A stretch of DNA of 64,000 nucleotides from Sandarakinorhabdus sp. (GTDB taxonomy: Bacteria > Pseudomonadota > Alphaproteobacteria > Sphingomonadales > Sphingomonadaceae), in the NCBI GenBank assembly GCA_020692215.1, contig JAIMKW010000004.1, positions 266,797 to 330,796 of the forward strand. Direction: 5' to 3'. Below, one piece after another: positions 29,409 to 39,831 of the stretch (positions within the stretch are counted from its first letter, which is position 1; every line of letters starts with the position of its first letter). A program made the position numbers and the translations under genes. The notes beneath the pieces were generated by a model that worked only from the letters and a program-made list of their open reading frames with translations, ran no database searches and had not been told where the DNA came from.

Positions 29409-30301
29409 GCAGTGGCATGGGCCGCATGCACGCGCGCCTTCACCAGAGCCATGAACGCATCGGCCGCGCGCGAAAGCGGCCTGTCCGCCATGTGCAGACA
29501 ATAGACACCAAAGCTGAGATCCGCATTCAGTCGATGCACAACAAGGCCTTCAGCCAGCCGGGTGCGTGCCGTGAACTCGTCGACCAAGGCTACACCACCA
29601 CCATTGCGAACAATCTCCACGGCTGCATAATAGGCATCGACCGACACAACTTCTGTAAGCTTGACGGCCCCCTGGTCCAGCGCGTTGTTGAGGATGTCGC
29701 TCAACGGGCCAGTGTCTTTCGATCCGATGTAGGAATGGTCTTCAAGATCGGAAATTTCCAGCTTTGTCGTCCGGTCCGGAAATTCCATTATGCCACTCAG
29801 TGCTACGATTTCGCCAGTCCCAACCCTGAAACTGGTGATCAATGGATGTTCGATTGGCTCGAACATGATGGCAATATCGGCTTCCCGTGTCAGCAAGGCC
29901 TTGGTTACTTCATCGAAATGCAGCACCTGAACCCCAAAATTGACCCCGGGATTCGCATTTCGGAATGTGGCAATGGCATTGGGCACAATGTCGAGCGCAA
30001 GCGCGGGAACAAGCGCGATCCGGATATTGCCGCCAACGCCCGACCGCAGATTTCGGGTCAGCGAACGGACATTTTCCAGTCGCTCGAACAAGGGCGCAAT
30101 CTCGCGATACAGCAAATGCGCTTCATGTGTGGGCGTCAGCCGTCCCGCATTCCGCTTGAACAAGGCAAAGCCGATCTGGCTCTCGGCGTGCATCAATGCC
30201 TTGCTCACCGACGGCTGGGAGATGTTCAGGGCATAGGCTGCCGCCGTGATCGATCCGTTGGTGTAGACTTCGTGAAAAACTTCAATGTGCCGCAATCGCA
30301 T
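29405..30301 (-). CDS. LysR-family transcriptional regulator
   Basis: A 298-aa LysR protein with the N-terminal winged helix-turn-helix (LRHIEVFHEVYTNGSITAAAYALNISQPSVSKAL) and a periplasmic-binding-fold effector domain. It is convergent with the D-glutamate-type operon and lies 52 bp downstream of the gamma-glutamyltransferase gene on the same strand, so it may be co-transcribed with the TonB receptor and GGT. It probably senses a substrate or intermediate of this locus. The target sites were not identified. Confidence 0.9.
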
Positions 30302-30353
30302 CGTCAGGCCCTCTGCGGATCAGCCTTGCAGTTGGGCCGCCTTCGCCAGGGGG

Positions 30354-32111
30354 TCAAGGCGCAACAGCTGCGGCATCGGGTCGGCGTGTGTCCGCAGCGC
30401 CTGAGAAGCGGCTGTTGTCGATCAGAATCGATTGCGTGCTGCCGATCACCCCGGTCGATCGCGTCACCCGGTGCCCCATCCGCGAAAGAAGGTCTGCGGT
30501 GTCAGGGCTGATGCCGTCTTCCAGCGCCAGCGCGTTGGTTCCGCCCTGGTGGATGCGGGGGCGCTGGGTGGCTTCGGCAATGTTCATCTTGTGATCGACA
30601 ACGTTGACGATGACTTGCAGCACCGTGTTGATGATCGTGCTGCCGCCCGGTGTGCCGGCAACGATCCACGGCTTGTCGTCCTTCATCACCATCGCTGGCG
30701 TCATGCTAGACATCATGCGCTTGCCGGGTGCGATCGCGTTGGGCGGAAGAGGCTTCCCGTCCCGCATGGCGTTGGACGTCGCCCTGATCCCAAAATTGTC
30801 CATCTGGTTGTTGAGCAGAAAGCCCGCGCCTTCGACCATGACACCCGAGCCGAAATCGCTTCCGATCGTGAAGGTGTTGCTGACAGCATTGCCCTGCGCA
30901 TCGGCCACGGACAGATGGGTGGTGCTGTGGCTTTCAAATTTCCACGGATCGCCCGCCCCCATGTCCTTTGGCAAAGCCGCCCGCTTCAGCGAAATCTTCT
31001 TTGCGCGCTCACGGGCATAGTCTTTCGATATCAACCCTTTCACCGGCACGCGCACAAAATCGCTGTCGCCCAGATAGGCAAAGCGGTCCAGATAGCCAAG
31101 CTTCATGACCTCGGACAGCAAATGCAATCCGGCAGCGGAACCCGAACCCATTTTTGCAACATCGTAAAGCTCAAGCAGGTTCAGCATGCCGATCAGCGTT
31201 GTTCCGCCCGAACTGGCAGGCGGCACGCTGAAGACCGTGTGGCCGCGATAGCTTCCAACAAGCGCTGCCCGCTCGACCGCGCGATAGCCAGCCAGATCGG
31301 CCGCGGTGATCAGGCCACCATTGCGCTGCATGTCCTGCACCAGAAGGTCGGCGACCGGGCCCTGATAGAAGCCGTCCGCACCACGATCGGCTATCACATT
31401 CAGGGTCTTGGCCAGATCCGGCTGCTTCAGCGTCTCTCCCGGGCGATAGGATGATCCATCGGCCCGGCGAAACGCAGCGGCAGCCGCCTTGCTTTGCTCC
31501 AGCCTCTTGCGACCCTGTTCGAACAGATGAACATGTTCGAAACTCAGCGCAAAGCCGTCGCGCGCAAGTGTAAGCGCGGGTGTCACCACCTGCCGCCAGG
31601 GCAGCTTGCCATAGCGGCTGTGCGCCATATGCAGCCCGGCGACCGTTCCGGGAACGGCGGGCGCGAGATAGCCGTCCGATGCCGCACGGGTTTGCTCGCC
31701 CTTGGCGTCCAGATACAGTTCAGTCCGCGCAGCTGCCGGCGCCACTGCACGATAGTCGATCACAAGCGAGCGGCGTTCCTGTGCCAGATAGACCAGCATG
31801 AAACCGCTGCCGCCGATGTTGCCCGCCCGCGGCAGCACGACCGCAAGGGCAAGCGCCGTTGCCACGGCGGCGTCGATCGCATTGCCCCCGTCTTTCAGAA
31901 TCTGCGCGCCAACGGCGCTGGCAATGCCGTTCTGGCTTACCACCATGCCTTCGGTGCCATAGACAGGGTGATGAACGCTTGTGCCCAGATACTCGGCAAC
32001 CTGGGCGGCGGATGCAACGGGCTGCAATGCAAGGCAGGCCGCTGCAACCGCCCCAAGGAACCGGGAAGCGACCCGCTTTGGCATTGCGGGTGCCTTGAAA
32101 GCCTGCCGCAT
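30354..32111 (-). CDS. ggt: gamma-glutamyltransferase / gamma-glutamyl hydrolase
   Basis: A 585-aa Ntn-hydrolase precursor with a signal peptide (cleavage near PVASAAQ). The autoprocessing nucleophile is the first Thr of STTHLSVAD at about residue 397, and the SMTPAMV and GTPGGSTIINTV blocks form the gamma-glutamyl site. In the periplasm it would hydrolyse gamma-glutamyl amides and release glutamate. The start at ATG 32111 overlaps the TonB receptor stop by one base, indicating coupled expression. This links import of a gamma-glutamyl compound to the glutamate-processing operon opposite. Confidence 0.9.
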   Translation of the reverse strand: MRQAFKAPAMPKRVASRFLGAVAAACLALQPVASAAQVAEYLGTSVHHPVYGTEGMVVSQNGIASAVGAQILKDGGNAIDAAVATALALAVVLPRAGNIGGSGFMLVYLAQERRSLVIDYRAVAPAAARTELYLDAKGEQTRAASDGYLAPAVPGTVAGLHMAHSRYGKLPWRQVVTPALTLARDGFALSFEHVHLFEQGRKRLEQSKAAAAAFRRADGSSYRPGETLKQPDLAKTLNVIADRGADGFYQGPVADLLVQDMQRNGGLITAADLAGYRAVERAALVGSYRGHTVFSVPPASSGGTTLIGMLNLLELYDVAKMGSGSAAGLHLLSEVMKLGYLDRFAYLGDSDFVRVPVKGLISKDYARERAKKISLKRAALPKDMGAGDPWKFESHSTTHLSVADAQGNAVSNTFTIGSDFGSGVMVEGAGFLLNNQMDNFGIRATSNAMRDGKPLPPNAIAPGKRMMSSMTPAMVMKDDKPWIVAGTPGGSTIINTVLQVIVNVVDHKMNIAEATQRPRIHQGGTNALALEDGISPDTADLLSRMGHRVTRSTGVIGSTQSILIDNSRFSGAADTRRPDAAAVAP

Positions 32112-35100
32112 CAGAACCGCGTCCCCAGTCTCCAGTACCACACGCGCCCCAAAGCATTTCCCATGCTGGAGATGTAACCTGTGGCGGAGCTTGCAAGCGA
32201 AGGCTTTGTATCGAAGGCATTGCGGACCCCAAGACGAACCGAAATTTCATCCCGGCCCTTCTTGGCCCTGAAGGTGTACTGACCGAAGAAATTGACGGTC
32301 GTATAAGGTTCGACAGAGAACTGTTCGCCATTCACGGGGATGGGGCCAGTATCCGTTACCGATCCGACATGGTTGACAAAGGCATTCGCACGGAATCGCT
32401 CATAGCTCCAGGTAAAGCTTCCGGTTGCCCGCCATTCCGGCGTTCCGTTGATACCGATCTGATTGCCGGCTGCCGTCACGACGATATTGGGGCCGAACAG
32501 GCCTTGATCGTTCGCTTCGATAACCTGTGCCGCAATATCGGTCGGCGATTGATCAAAGGTCAACAGATGGGCGACGTTCAGACGGAGGGAAAATTCGCCG
32601 ATGCTGGTCTTGGGTGTTCTGTAGAACAGTTCCACATCGACCCCCTCAAGGGTTCGAGGTGTAATATTCATGTAATCGTCTTTGATGAAATCAATCCGTC
32701 CAAATGCCTGGTCTTCTTCGGCTGGAAGGCGAATGACATTCGGGTTGGTCGACCCATTCAGACGTTGCAGAAAATCGTAGAGGATCTGGATATTGTCCGT
32801 CTCAATCCCGATCACATCCTTTTGCTTGATCTTCCAGTAATCGGCAGTGATCGCCAGGCTGCCGAACTCCGGTGGCAGGAAGGTTGCCTGAAAAACACCC
32901 CCCAGAGAGTAGGTGTCGGCCGTCTCCGGGCCCAGATTCTGGTTTCCGGACCGGATCGCAGTCGTGGTCAGGCTGGTGCATGCAACATTGTTCAAACGGC
33001 AGAAGGCCCAGTCTGTCCGGCCATTGTTGACCTGGGTCCCCTCGCTGTAAAATTGCGGGAGGTTCGGTGCACGGAAGCTCTGCGATGCAGACCCGCGCAA
33101 CAGCAGCCAGTCGAACACCCGCCATCCAACGGCCACCTTCGGCTTCAGCACATTGCCGAAATCCGAATAATACTCGTTCCGTGCAGCCACCTGGACATCC
33201 AGATTGCGGATCAGCGGCACCTTCATGTCTTCCGAGATCAAGGGGATCGCAAACTCGGCATAAGCCGACCAGACGTTGCGGCTGGCGCTCACGTCGGGGC
33301 TCGGGCTTGCACCAAGGACATCCGAACCGGAAAATTGGCCGGTTACGGAATTGGTATAGGTGATCGTGCCGTCGATGCGCTTGTCCCGATCATCCGAATA
33401 GGTTTCACGCCGGAATTCCAGGCCAAAGGCCAGGCCGACATTGCCACCCGGCAAAGCGAACAGATCGCCGCGTGAAGCCTTGAAGTCCACCATCGTAAGC
33501 GATGTCTCGCTGATCCGTTCCACAGGCACCTGAATGGACTGGATGGTCGCCAGGTTGCTGGGGGTTGCATCGAAGCTGCTGTAGGCCGGGTTCGAGCCCC
33601 CGTTGAAGGGATTGTAGGCATCGGGTGTCGATTTGGAGAGGGCGGCATCGAACAGCGTGTTGCTGATGGAGTTCCGGGTCACATCGCTCGTCCGTGCCCA
33701 GGAATAGACCGCCGCTGATTCCCAATCGAACCCCAGCTTTTCGCCACGCAGCCCTGCCAGCAGGCGAATGCTGTCGTCCTTCACCGTGAAGAAGCGCGGC
33801 CCGGCATCCACCGGGCGGTAATTGACAAGCGTCACAGCCCGGCCTTCCGCAGGCACGTTGGTGAGGCCCGGCAGCCGGTTCGGATTGGGCGCACCGTTCA
33901 GAATGGTCGGGCCGAACGGGTTGTAATAGTTGGTCGCGGCCACCGTGATCGGAGCGCTGCCGACAGGCGCCGCCTGTTCGCGCGTGCCGTTTGCGGTGGC
34001 GTGATAATAGCCCAGTTCGACAAAGGCCTCTACCTCTCCGAAGTCGTGCTGAAGGGTCGAGAACAGGTTGATGCGCTCTCCCTTGTTGCGCAGCGTTCGG
34101 AACTGATTGACATCATAGCGCAATTCCCGGTCGGCGGCACCCGTGATGCTGCCGGTGCGGATGCAGACGTCCGGGCCGAACGATGTGCTCCCGCAATTGG
34201 CATTCGGGAAATTGGTCGGCTGGATATGAAACTGCCCTGAACTGGTCAGCGCCACACCGTTCTGCCGGATGATAGCCGTGGAGCCGACTACGCGGAAGCC
34301 GCCCCAGGGGCTTGATGTCGATCGGTTGTCAAACGCCGTGCTGCCTTCAAATGGCGTTCCCACCACTCTGGAGCGCTGGTCGGAGTTGGACGTAAAGTCC
34401 CTGTCGATGGCACGCAATGCATCGCGGCTGGTGTAGCCGCCAAAGAACATCACCTGCGTGTCGGGGCCGATTTTCGTCCCGGCTTTCAAACTGGTCGTGA
34501 ATTCGCCGATGCCGCCATCGGCCAGCCCATATTGCGCCTCCGCGCGAAAGCCATTGAACCGTGTTTCCAGAACCGTGTTGACCACGCCGGCAACCGCGTC
34601 GGCCCCATAGATTGCAGCCGCGCCGTCGCGCAGCAGCTCAACCCGCCGTATCCCAGCCACTGGCAGCGCATTCGCGTTTGCAGTCTGCACCGGCACGAAA
34701 TTCTCGGTCTGCGTGCCGGGGTGGGGCACCACCCGCCGGCCGTTCAGCAGCACCAGCGTGTTGCCAGTGCCCAGGTTTCGAAGATTGATGGATGCCACGT
34801 CTCCGCGGGCGCCGTTCAGGTTGGCGGCGGTCGCCGCATCGTTGAACAGCACGTCGCCAAACTGCGGGATGGATCTGAACAGGTCGTCGCCCGATACCGC
34901 GCCGGTGGCGGCGATATCTTCCACGCCGATAACGGTAACCGGAAGGGCTTCGTTGATCCGGGCCCCCTCGATCCGCGAGCCGACGACAACGATATCTTCC
35001 GCGGCAGCATTCGCGCGATCAGCCCGCGCCGGAATGTTGGGCGCGGGAGCAGCGCCTTCTGCCTGATCCTGCGCATGCGCAGACGTCGACAGCGCAATCG

Positions 35101-35152
35101 CTACCGAGGCGCTGGTAACCAGAAGAGCATATTTCGCCTTGCGTTCCACCAT
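32111..35152 (-). CDS. TonB-dependent outer membrane receptor
   Basis: About 1013 aa, with a signal peptide ending in SAHA/QD, a plug domain (EDIVVVGSRIEGARI as TonB-box-like segment, then NLGTGNTLVLLNGRRV and VELLRDGAAAIYGADAVAGVVN) and a long beta-barrel ending in the terminal Phe (YWRLGTRF). ATG 35152 gives the cleanest signal peptide; in-frame ATGs at 35176 and 35200 are alternatives. It is the first gene of the receptor-GGT-LysR set and probably imports an oligopeptide or gamma-glutamyl compound. The ligand is inferred. Confidence 0.92.
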   Translation of the reverse strand: MVERKAKYALLVTSASVAIALSTSAHAQDQAEGAAPAPNIPARADRANAAAEDIVVVGSRIEGARINEALPVTVIGVEDIAATGAVSGDDLFRSIPQFGDVLFNDAATAANLNGARGDVASINLRNLGTGNTLVLLNGRRVVPHPGTQTENFVPVQTANANALPVAGIRRVELLRDGAAAIYGADAVAGVVNTVLETRFNGFRAEAQYGLADGGIGEFTTSLKAGTKIGPDTQVMFFGGYTSRDALRAIDRDFTSNSDQRSRVVGTPFEGSTAFDNRSTSSPWGGFRVVGSTAIIRQNGVALTSSGQFHIQPTNFPNANCGSTSFGPDVCIRTGSITGAADRELRYDVNQFRTLRNKGERINLFSTLQHDFGEVEAFVELGYYHATANGTREQAAPVGSAPITVAATNYYNPFGPTILNGAPNPNRLPGLTNVPAEGRAVTLVNYRPVDAGPRFFTVKDDSIRLLAGLRGEKLGFDWESAAVYSWARTSDVTRNSISNTLFDAALSKSTPDAYNPFNGGSNPAYSSFDATPSNLATIQSIQVPVERISETSLTMVDFKASRGDLFALPGGNVGLAFGLEFRRETYSDDRDKRIDGTITYTNSVTGQFSGSDVLGASPSPDVSASRNVWSAYAEFAIPLISEDMKVPLIRNLDVQVAARNEYYSDFGNVLKPKVAVGWRVFDWLLLRGSASQSFRAPNLPQFYSEGTQVNNGRTDWAFCRLNNVACTSLTTTAIRSGNQNLGPETADTYSLGGVFQATFLPPEFGSLAITADYWKIKQKDVIGIETDNIQILYDFLQRLNGSTNPNVIRLPAEEDQAFGRIDFIKDDYMNITPRTLEGVDVELFYRTPKTSIGEFSLRLNVAHLLTFDQSPTDIAAQVIEANDQGLFGPNIVVTAAGNQIGINGTPEWRATGSFTWSYERFRANAFVNHVGSVTDTGPIPVNGEQFSVEPYTTVNFFGQYTFRAKKGRDEISVRLGVRNAFDTKPSLASSATGYISSMGNALGRVWYWRLGTRF

Positions 35153-35380
35153 CTCACAACCCCTTTGCCGTTCCATGAAGATTGCTTCTTTATCGAGCAT
35201 CAGAGCATGAGCTTAATTTGCATTTGCCCAGACGCGTATAAGAATCTGGTTTCTAACCATTGGGCTGCCCATAGCCTGAGGGCATGGTATCAAGCCTGGC
35301 GTTGGTGTGAACCGCGCCAGACTCGTCGAAGGGGCCAGCCCCCACCCTTGCGGAAATCGCCCAGGCGCCTCGCGTCGTGT

Positions 35381-36661
35381 TCAGCTGTTGCCGGCTCTGT
35401 CGCCAGCCTCCGTCTCCAAAGGAGCCGGCCCTTGCTCTGAAAGCGCGAGCCAATCGTGGAACGGCAGGCCATACAGCATGTCCAAAAACACCAGCTGCAG
35501 TCGCACCGGCAGCCTGCTGTTGCTGTTCCAGAGGATCACGATGCCGCTTTTGTCCGCTGGATCAAACAGGATCAGCGACCGATATCCGTCAACCGATCCG
35601 CGATGCCCGATCAGTGTTCGATCCGCATAAGTGAAGGTGCGCCAACCCAGCCCATAGGCTTCGGCTACAAGCGCGCGGTCGATCGCGCCTCGCCGGTTGC
35701 GCGGCGGGGTCCGCACAAGGGGCTGTTGCATCAATGCGAGTGCCTTGGCGGACAAAACGGTGGGGGCTGCACCCATTTGCACATCCATCCAGCGGGTCAG
35801 GTCGCGGATCGAGCCATTGACGCCTCCCGCTGCCGGCACCCGGTAATAGCTGTCGTTCACCACGGTCGGCGTTCTGGCCTTGCGGTGCGGCCTTGCCCAA
35901 TCGGGTGCATTTTCCAGTCCCGCCCGTCCAAGGCTGGTGCTTGTCATGCCCAAGGGTGCAAACAGCCTGCGCCGGGCAAAGCGAGCATAATCCTCACCCG
36001 ACACACCCTCCGCAATCTCGGTCACCGTATCGAATGCGATGTTCTGATAGGTGTGACAGGTCGCAGGCGCGCAGAACAGCGGCAAGGACCCAAGCTTCGC
36101 GCGGAGCAATTTCGGATCTTCACCAGCCTCCAGCCGATCATCCCACGCGTTGCGCACAAGGCCCACCCGGTGCGAGAGAATATCGGCAACCGTAACCTGC
36201 CCGGCACCGCGCGGAAGCGAAAGCGTTGTGGCAAATGTTGTCACCCTGTCGTCGAGGGATAACGCCCCGTCCTCGGCCAGCCCCACGACAAGCGCGGCAG
36301 CCACGCCTTTGGAAAGCGATGCCCACCGGAAGACCGTGTCAGGCGTTACCGCTTTGCCGGAATGGGCAAGCGTTTCCCCATAGCCCCGCATGAAACGGAT
36401 GGTCCCTCGCTCGATCGTGCCGATGGCAAGGCCCACCATGTCAGGGTCCTCCATCAACGCGGCAATGCGCTCGTCCAGCAGGCCATAATCCACCCGCGAG
36501 GGCAGATCGGCAGCCGCCGGTTCGGCCGGCTGGGCGGACTCGGGAACATCGGCCGGCAGGCCGGATGGCCCGGGCTTCAGGGCGCTGATGCCCACGGCGA
36601 CCAGCGCACCGGCGATCAGCGTCAGGCCCAGGGCGATGGCTTGCTTCCGGGGCACCTTCAT
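35381..36661 (-). CDS. serine hydrolase of the class C beta-lactamase / penicillin-binding-protein-like family
   Basis: A 426-aa protein with an N-terminal membrane segment (about residues 6-26). The catalytic SxxK is in WASLSKGVAA, the YxN motif in CHTYQNIAFD, and the third motif is HRGS instead of KTG, common in esterases and D-aminopeptidases of this family. It would act in the periplasm on an ester, amide or D-amino-acid peptide. ATG 36661 is chosen because upstream extension is low-complexity. It lies downstream of the quinone-oxidoreductase-like gene on the same strand and near the D-glutamate locus. Confidence 0.86.
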   Translation of the reverse strand: MKVPRKQAIALGLTLIAGALVAVGISALKPGPSGLPADVPESAQPAEPAAADLPSRVDYGLLDERIAALMEDPDMVGLAIGTIERGTIRFMRGYGETLAHSGKAVTPDTVFRWASLSKGVAAALVVGLAEDGALSLDDRVTTFATTLSLPRGAGQVTVADILSHRVGLVRNAWDDRLEAGEDPKLLRAKLGSLPLFCAPATCHTYQNIAFDTVTEIAEGVSGEDYARFARRRLFAPLGMTSTSLGRAGLENAPDWARPHRKARTPTVVNDSYYRVPAAGGVNGSIRDLTRWMDVQMGAAPTVLSAKALALMQQPLVRTPPRNRRGAIDRALVAEAYGLGWRTFTYADRTLIGHRGSVDGYRSLILFDPADKSGIVILWNSNSRLPVRLQLVFLDMLYGLPFHDWLALSEQGPAPLETEAGDRAGNS

Positions 36662-36744
36662 CACGGCGCCTGTTCTCACCAATGCAAGGATCTTGCAACC
36701 GGCTTCGCGGATTGTGCCCCAGCCCGCCTTGCAGGGCCGCGCCG

Positions 36745-37725
36745 TCAGGTCTGTTCGTTGGTCAGCACCACCTTGCCCAGAGACTTGCCGCCAAAGGCCT
36801 GTGCGAACGCGGCTGGCGCATCGTTCCAGGAAAAGGCTCGAACAGTGGGTGCTGGCAGCGCGCCCTCTCCAAGCCATTTCGCCAGTGTTTCGAGATGGTT
36901 CGAAGCTGCCCGTTCTTCAAAAAGCTGGAACTGCCGGACATCCACGCCGATCAGGCCTGCGCCCTTCATGAGGGGAAGGTTTGCGGGAAGGGCTGGTATA
37001 GGGCCACCCACAAAGCCGACAACCAGATGCCGGCCACCCCAGCCAAGCGATCGAAAGGCCGGCTGGAACAGGGGGCCCATCACCGGGTCGAAGACGACAT
37101 CCAGTTGCCTGCCATCAAGCCGGTCCCGAAGGCGGTCGCGCCAGCCATCCGGGTCTGTGTCGATCGCCTTGTCCGCGCCATGAGCCATTGCAAAGGCGCG
37201 TTTTTCTGGCGTCGAGGCAGCGGCGATGACAGTTGCGCCCAGCTGCTTTCCAACTGCGATTGCGGCCGTGCCAACGCCGCCCGCCGCTCCGAAAACCAGC
37301 AGCATTTCTTTCGGCATCAGCCGGCCGCGGTCGGCAAGGCCATGCAGCGCGGTCAGGTGGTTCAGGGCAAAGGCCGCGGCTTGCGCTGCGCTGATCCCGG
37401 TCGGGATCAGGTGGCAGGCGGCTGCGGCGGCGATCGCCTGTTCGGCCAGACCTGCCCGCGTTAGCGCAAAAACCCGATCCCCCGGTTTCCAATCCCTCAC
37501 GCCCGGCCCGATGGCATCGATCGTGCCGGCGATTTCCGCTCCCGGAATGTGCGGCAGATCCGGTTTTACCTGGTAGCGGCCGCTCGCGATGAGCGCATCG
37601 ACATAGCCGATCCCGACGGCCGCGACGCGGATCCGCACCTCTCCATCGCCGGGGCTTACATCGGTAACATCGACCGTTCGGAAATCACCAAAGCTGTCGA
37701 GCCGGTCTGCCGCGATGGCCTTCAT
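36745..37725 (-). CDS. zinc-independent quinone oxidoreductase-like MDR protein
   Basis: A 326-aa medium-chain reductase. The N-terminal GroES-like domain (VRIRVAAVGIGYVDALIASGRY, PHIPGAEIAGTIDAIG) lacks zinc ligands, and the Rossmann domain has VFGAAGGVGTAAIAVGKQLGA. Such enzymes reduce quinones or enones with NADPH. Its start is four bases from the stop of the Baeyer-Villiger monooxygenase gene, so the two are likely co-transcribed and this protein may act on the same ketone pathway. Confidence 0.88.
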   Translation of the reverse strand: MKAIAADRLDSFGDFRTVDVTDVSPGDGEVRIRVAAVGIGYVDALIASGRYQVKPDLPHIPGAEIAGTIDAIGPGVRDWKPGDRVFALTRAGLAEQAIAAAAACHLIPTGISAAQAAAFALNHLTALHGLADRGRLMPKEMLLVFGAAGGVGTAAIAVGKQLGATVIAAASTPEKRAFAMAHGADKAIDTDPDGWRDRLRDRLDGRQLDVVFDPVMGPLFQPAFRSLGWGGRHLVVGFVGGPIPALPANLPLMKGAGLIGVDVRQFQLFEERAASNHLETLAKWLGEGALPAPTVRAFSWNDAPAAFAQAFGGKSLGKVVLTNEQT

Positions 37726-37729
37726 GGGG

Positions 37730-39655
37730 CTAGGTGAACCGATAGTCGTCGGGGTGGAACTCCGACGTCATCTGCCAATAGTCCACCAGCCGGTAGGGAA
37801 GCACCGCAAACACCCGCCCGGCCGGGTTGCGATACCAGTTGGTCAGGCCCTTGTGGCTCCAGACCATCCCGTCGTGCAGGTGGTCGACTTCAGCGACATA
37901 GCGGTCGTGCACTTCAGCCTTCACGTCCAGGCTGTCATGGTCTTCTTCAAGCAGTTCGCGCAGGCACATCATCACATAGCGCACCTGGCATTCCGACATG
38001 AAGATCACGTTGCCGCCATGGGCGAGCCCGGTGTTGGGCCCAAGCAGGATGAAGAAATTGGGGATGCCGGGCACCGTGGTGCCAAGATAGGCGGTTGCAT
38101 CATCCGGCTTCCAGACTTCGTGAAGGTCCCGGCCTTCGGAGCCGATGATCTTCATCGGCGCAAGCATCTTGCTGGCCTGAAAGCCGGTTGCATAGATGAT
38201 CGCATCAGCCGGCCAGAGGGTGCCGTCTGTTGTCACGATCCCTTCGGGCACAATGCGCGAAATGCCGTCGGTTATCAGGTCCACGTTGGGCTGCTTCAGC
38301 ATCTTGAACCAGTCGTTGTCGATCAGGATGCGCTTTCCATAGGGCGGATAGGGCGGAATCACCTTCTCCAGCAGCGGGGATTCCGCGCCCAGTTCGGCCT
38401 TCATGTGGCGTTCCATGAAGATGCGATGGCGGTGGTTCTGCTGGTTGATGGAATGGTCCTGATCCGGCCAGTCCGGGTCGATCTTCAGGGCCGGGTGAAG
38501 ACCGTCTGCAAAGGCCCAGAACAGCTGGAAGCGGTACCAGCGGGCATAATGGGGAACATGGGCCAGCACCCATTTCTTGCCGTCGGACACTTCGCTGAAA
38601 TAATTGGGGTTCGGCACCACCCAGTGCGGCGAGCGCTGGAAGATCATCAGCCGTTCAACATCAGGCGCGATCGTGGGCCCCACCTGATGGCCAGAGGCAC
38701 CCGTGCCGATCATGGCGATACGTTTGCCAACCCAGTCGAAGTTCGGATCCCAGTGGCCGGTGTGGACGGCTGGCCCGGCAAAGCTTTCCCGGCCGGGGAT
38801 GTCGGGAAATTTCGGGCGGTTCAGGATGCCGACGGCAGACAGCACGGCATTGGCCTCGAGATCGAAGCTGGAGCCATCGGCGCGCCGGGCTGTGACCGTC
38901 CAGCGCTTTTGCGCCGCGTCGAAAACGCAGGATGTGACTTCGGTGTTGAACAGCGTGCGGCGGCGAAGGTCGTGCTTGTCGGCCACATCCTCGAAATACT
39001 GCCACAGCTCATCGCGCTTGGCGAAGAAGTGCGACCAGTTGTGATTGGGCTCGAACGAATAGGAATAGAAATGGTTGGGGGTGTCGACACCACATCCGGG
39101 ATAGCTGTTTTCAAACCAGGTGCCGCTGACCGTTTCGTTCTTCTCGATCATGGTGAAGGGGATGCCGGCCTGCTGCAAACGGATAGCGGCGCACATGCCA
39201 GAGATTCCGGCGCCGATAATCACCACATGGAAGGCGTCCAGCTTCGATTGCGCCGGGCGCTTTCGCCAGACCATGCCGCGCGGGTCGATATCGGCAGGCA
39301 GCAGGTCTTCGCGCATCATCGCGATATAGTCTTCGCCTACAGGGGCGCCGGCCGCGGTTTCCAGCATGTCGACCAGCAGCTGGCCGCCGGGTATCGGGGG
39401 CAGCGGCCGCGGATTGCGGGCATAATCCATCAAGACATCGAACAGAGAGGCGCGGATTTCGGCCCGCAGATCGTCGGGCATGGTTTCCTGATAGCTGGAA
39501 GGGCCACTGATGTAAGGCCTTGCGCGGTCCAGCCATTCATGGTCGCCGGTCAGCGTCACCAGCACGAGCATCAGGGTTGCAGGGTCGGCGCACTCCAGGG
39601 CATCGCGAAGCCTTGCCGGGTCGGCGGCAAGAGCGCTGAGATCGGTCTCGGTCAT
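37730..39655 (-). CDS. Baeyer-Villiger flavin monooxygenase, 4-hydroxyacetophenone monooxygenase-like
   Basis: A 641-aa type I Baeyer-Villiger enzyme. FAD motif GAGISG is at 148-153, the fingerprint FAGPAVHTGHW at 292-302, and the NADP motif GTGASG at 317-322. An N-terminal extension of about 140 residues before the FAD domain, together with the total length, matches the HAPMO group. ATG 39655 starts MTETDLS. It would insert oxygen next to a ketone to give an ester or lactone. Its promoter region carries the CTACT-TTCG-AGTAG palindrome. Substrate unknown. Confidence 0.92.
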   Translation of the reverse strand: MTETDLSALAADPARLRDALECADPATLMLVLVTLTGDHEWLDRARPYISGPSSYQETMPDDLRAEIRASLFDVLMDYARNPRPLPPIPGGQLLVDMLETAAGAPVGEDYIAMMREDLLPADIDPRGMVWRKRPAQSKLDAFHVVIIGAGISGMCAAIRLQQAGIPFTMIEKNETVSGTWFENSYPGCGVDTPNHFYSYSFEPNHNWSHFFAKRDELWQYFEDVADKHDLRRRTLFNTEVTSCVFDAAQKRWTVTARRADGSSFDLEANAVLSAVGILNRPKFPDIPGRESFAGPAVHTGHWDPNFDWVGKRIAMIGTGASGHQVGPTIAPDVERLMIFQRSPHWVVPNPNYFSEVSDGKKWVLAHVPHYARWYRFQLFWAFADGLHPALKIDPDWPDQDHSINQQNHRHRIFMERHMKAELGAESPLLEKVIPPYPPYGKRILIDNDWFKMLKQPNVDLITDGISRIVPEGIVTTDGTLWPADAIIYATGFQASKMLAPMKIIGSEGRDLHEVWKPDDATAYLGTTVPGIPNFFILLGPNTGLAHGGNVIFMSECQVRYVMMCLRELLEEDHDSLDVKAEVHDRYVAEVDHLHDGMVWSHKGLTNWYRNPAGRVFAVLPYRLVDYWQMTSEFHPDDYRFT

Positions 39656-39817
39656 GGCTGTCAGTGCATCCGATCGAAGGAGTTCAAAAAAGGGCCGGCA
39701 CAGGCCGGAAAGGCACGGCACATGCCGGGCGCTGGCATTTTTCCGGCTTCGAGGGTCTTCATAGGGAGATGTCCGTAAACGGCATTCTGCTGGAATGCAA
39801 CCAAGAGCATAATTATT

Positions 39818-39831
39818 CTACTTTCGAGTAG
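39818..39831. promoter_or_regulatory. palindromic operator CTACT-TTCG-AGTAG
   Basis: A perfect 5-bp inverted repeat with a 4-bp centre, about 160 bp upstream of the monooxygenase start. The same pattern recurs upstream of three other genes in the neighbourhood. The TetR protein encoded at 44156-44794 is the likely binder. Confidence 0.7.

Noticed and set aside
37715..39778. 687-codon open frame on the plus strand
   Set aside because: It is antisense to the Baeyer-Villiger monooxygenase gene and has no family motifs; long antisense frames are common in GC-rich genes.
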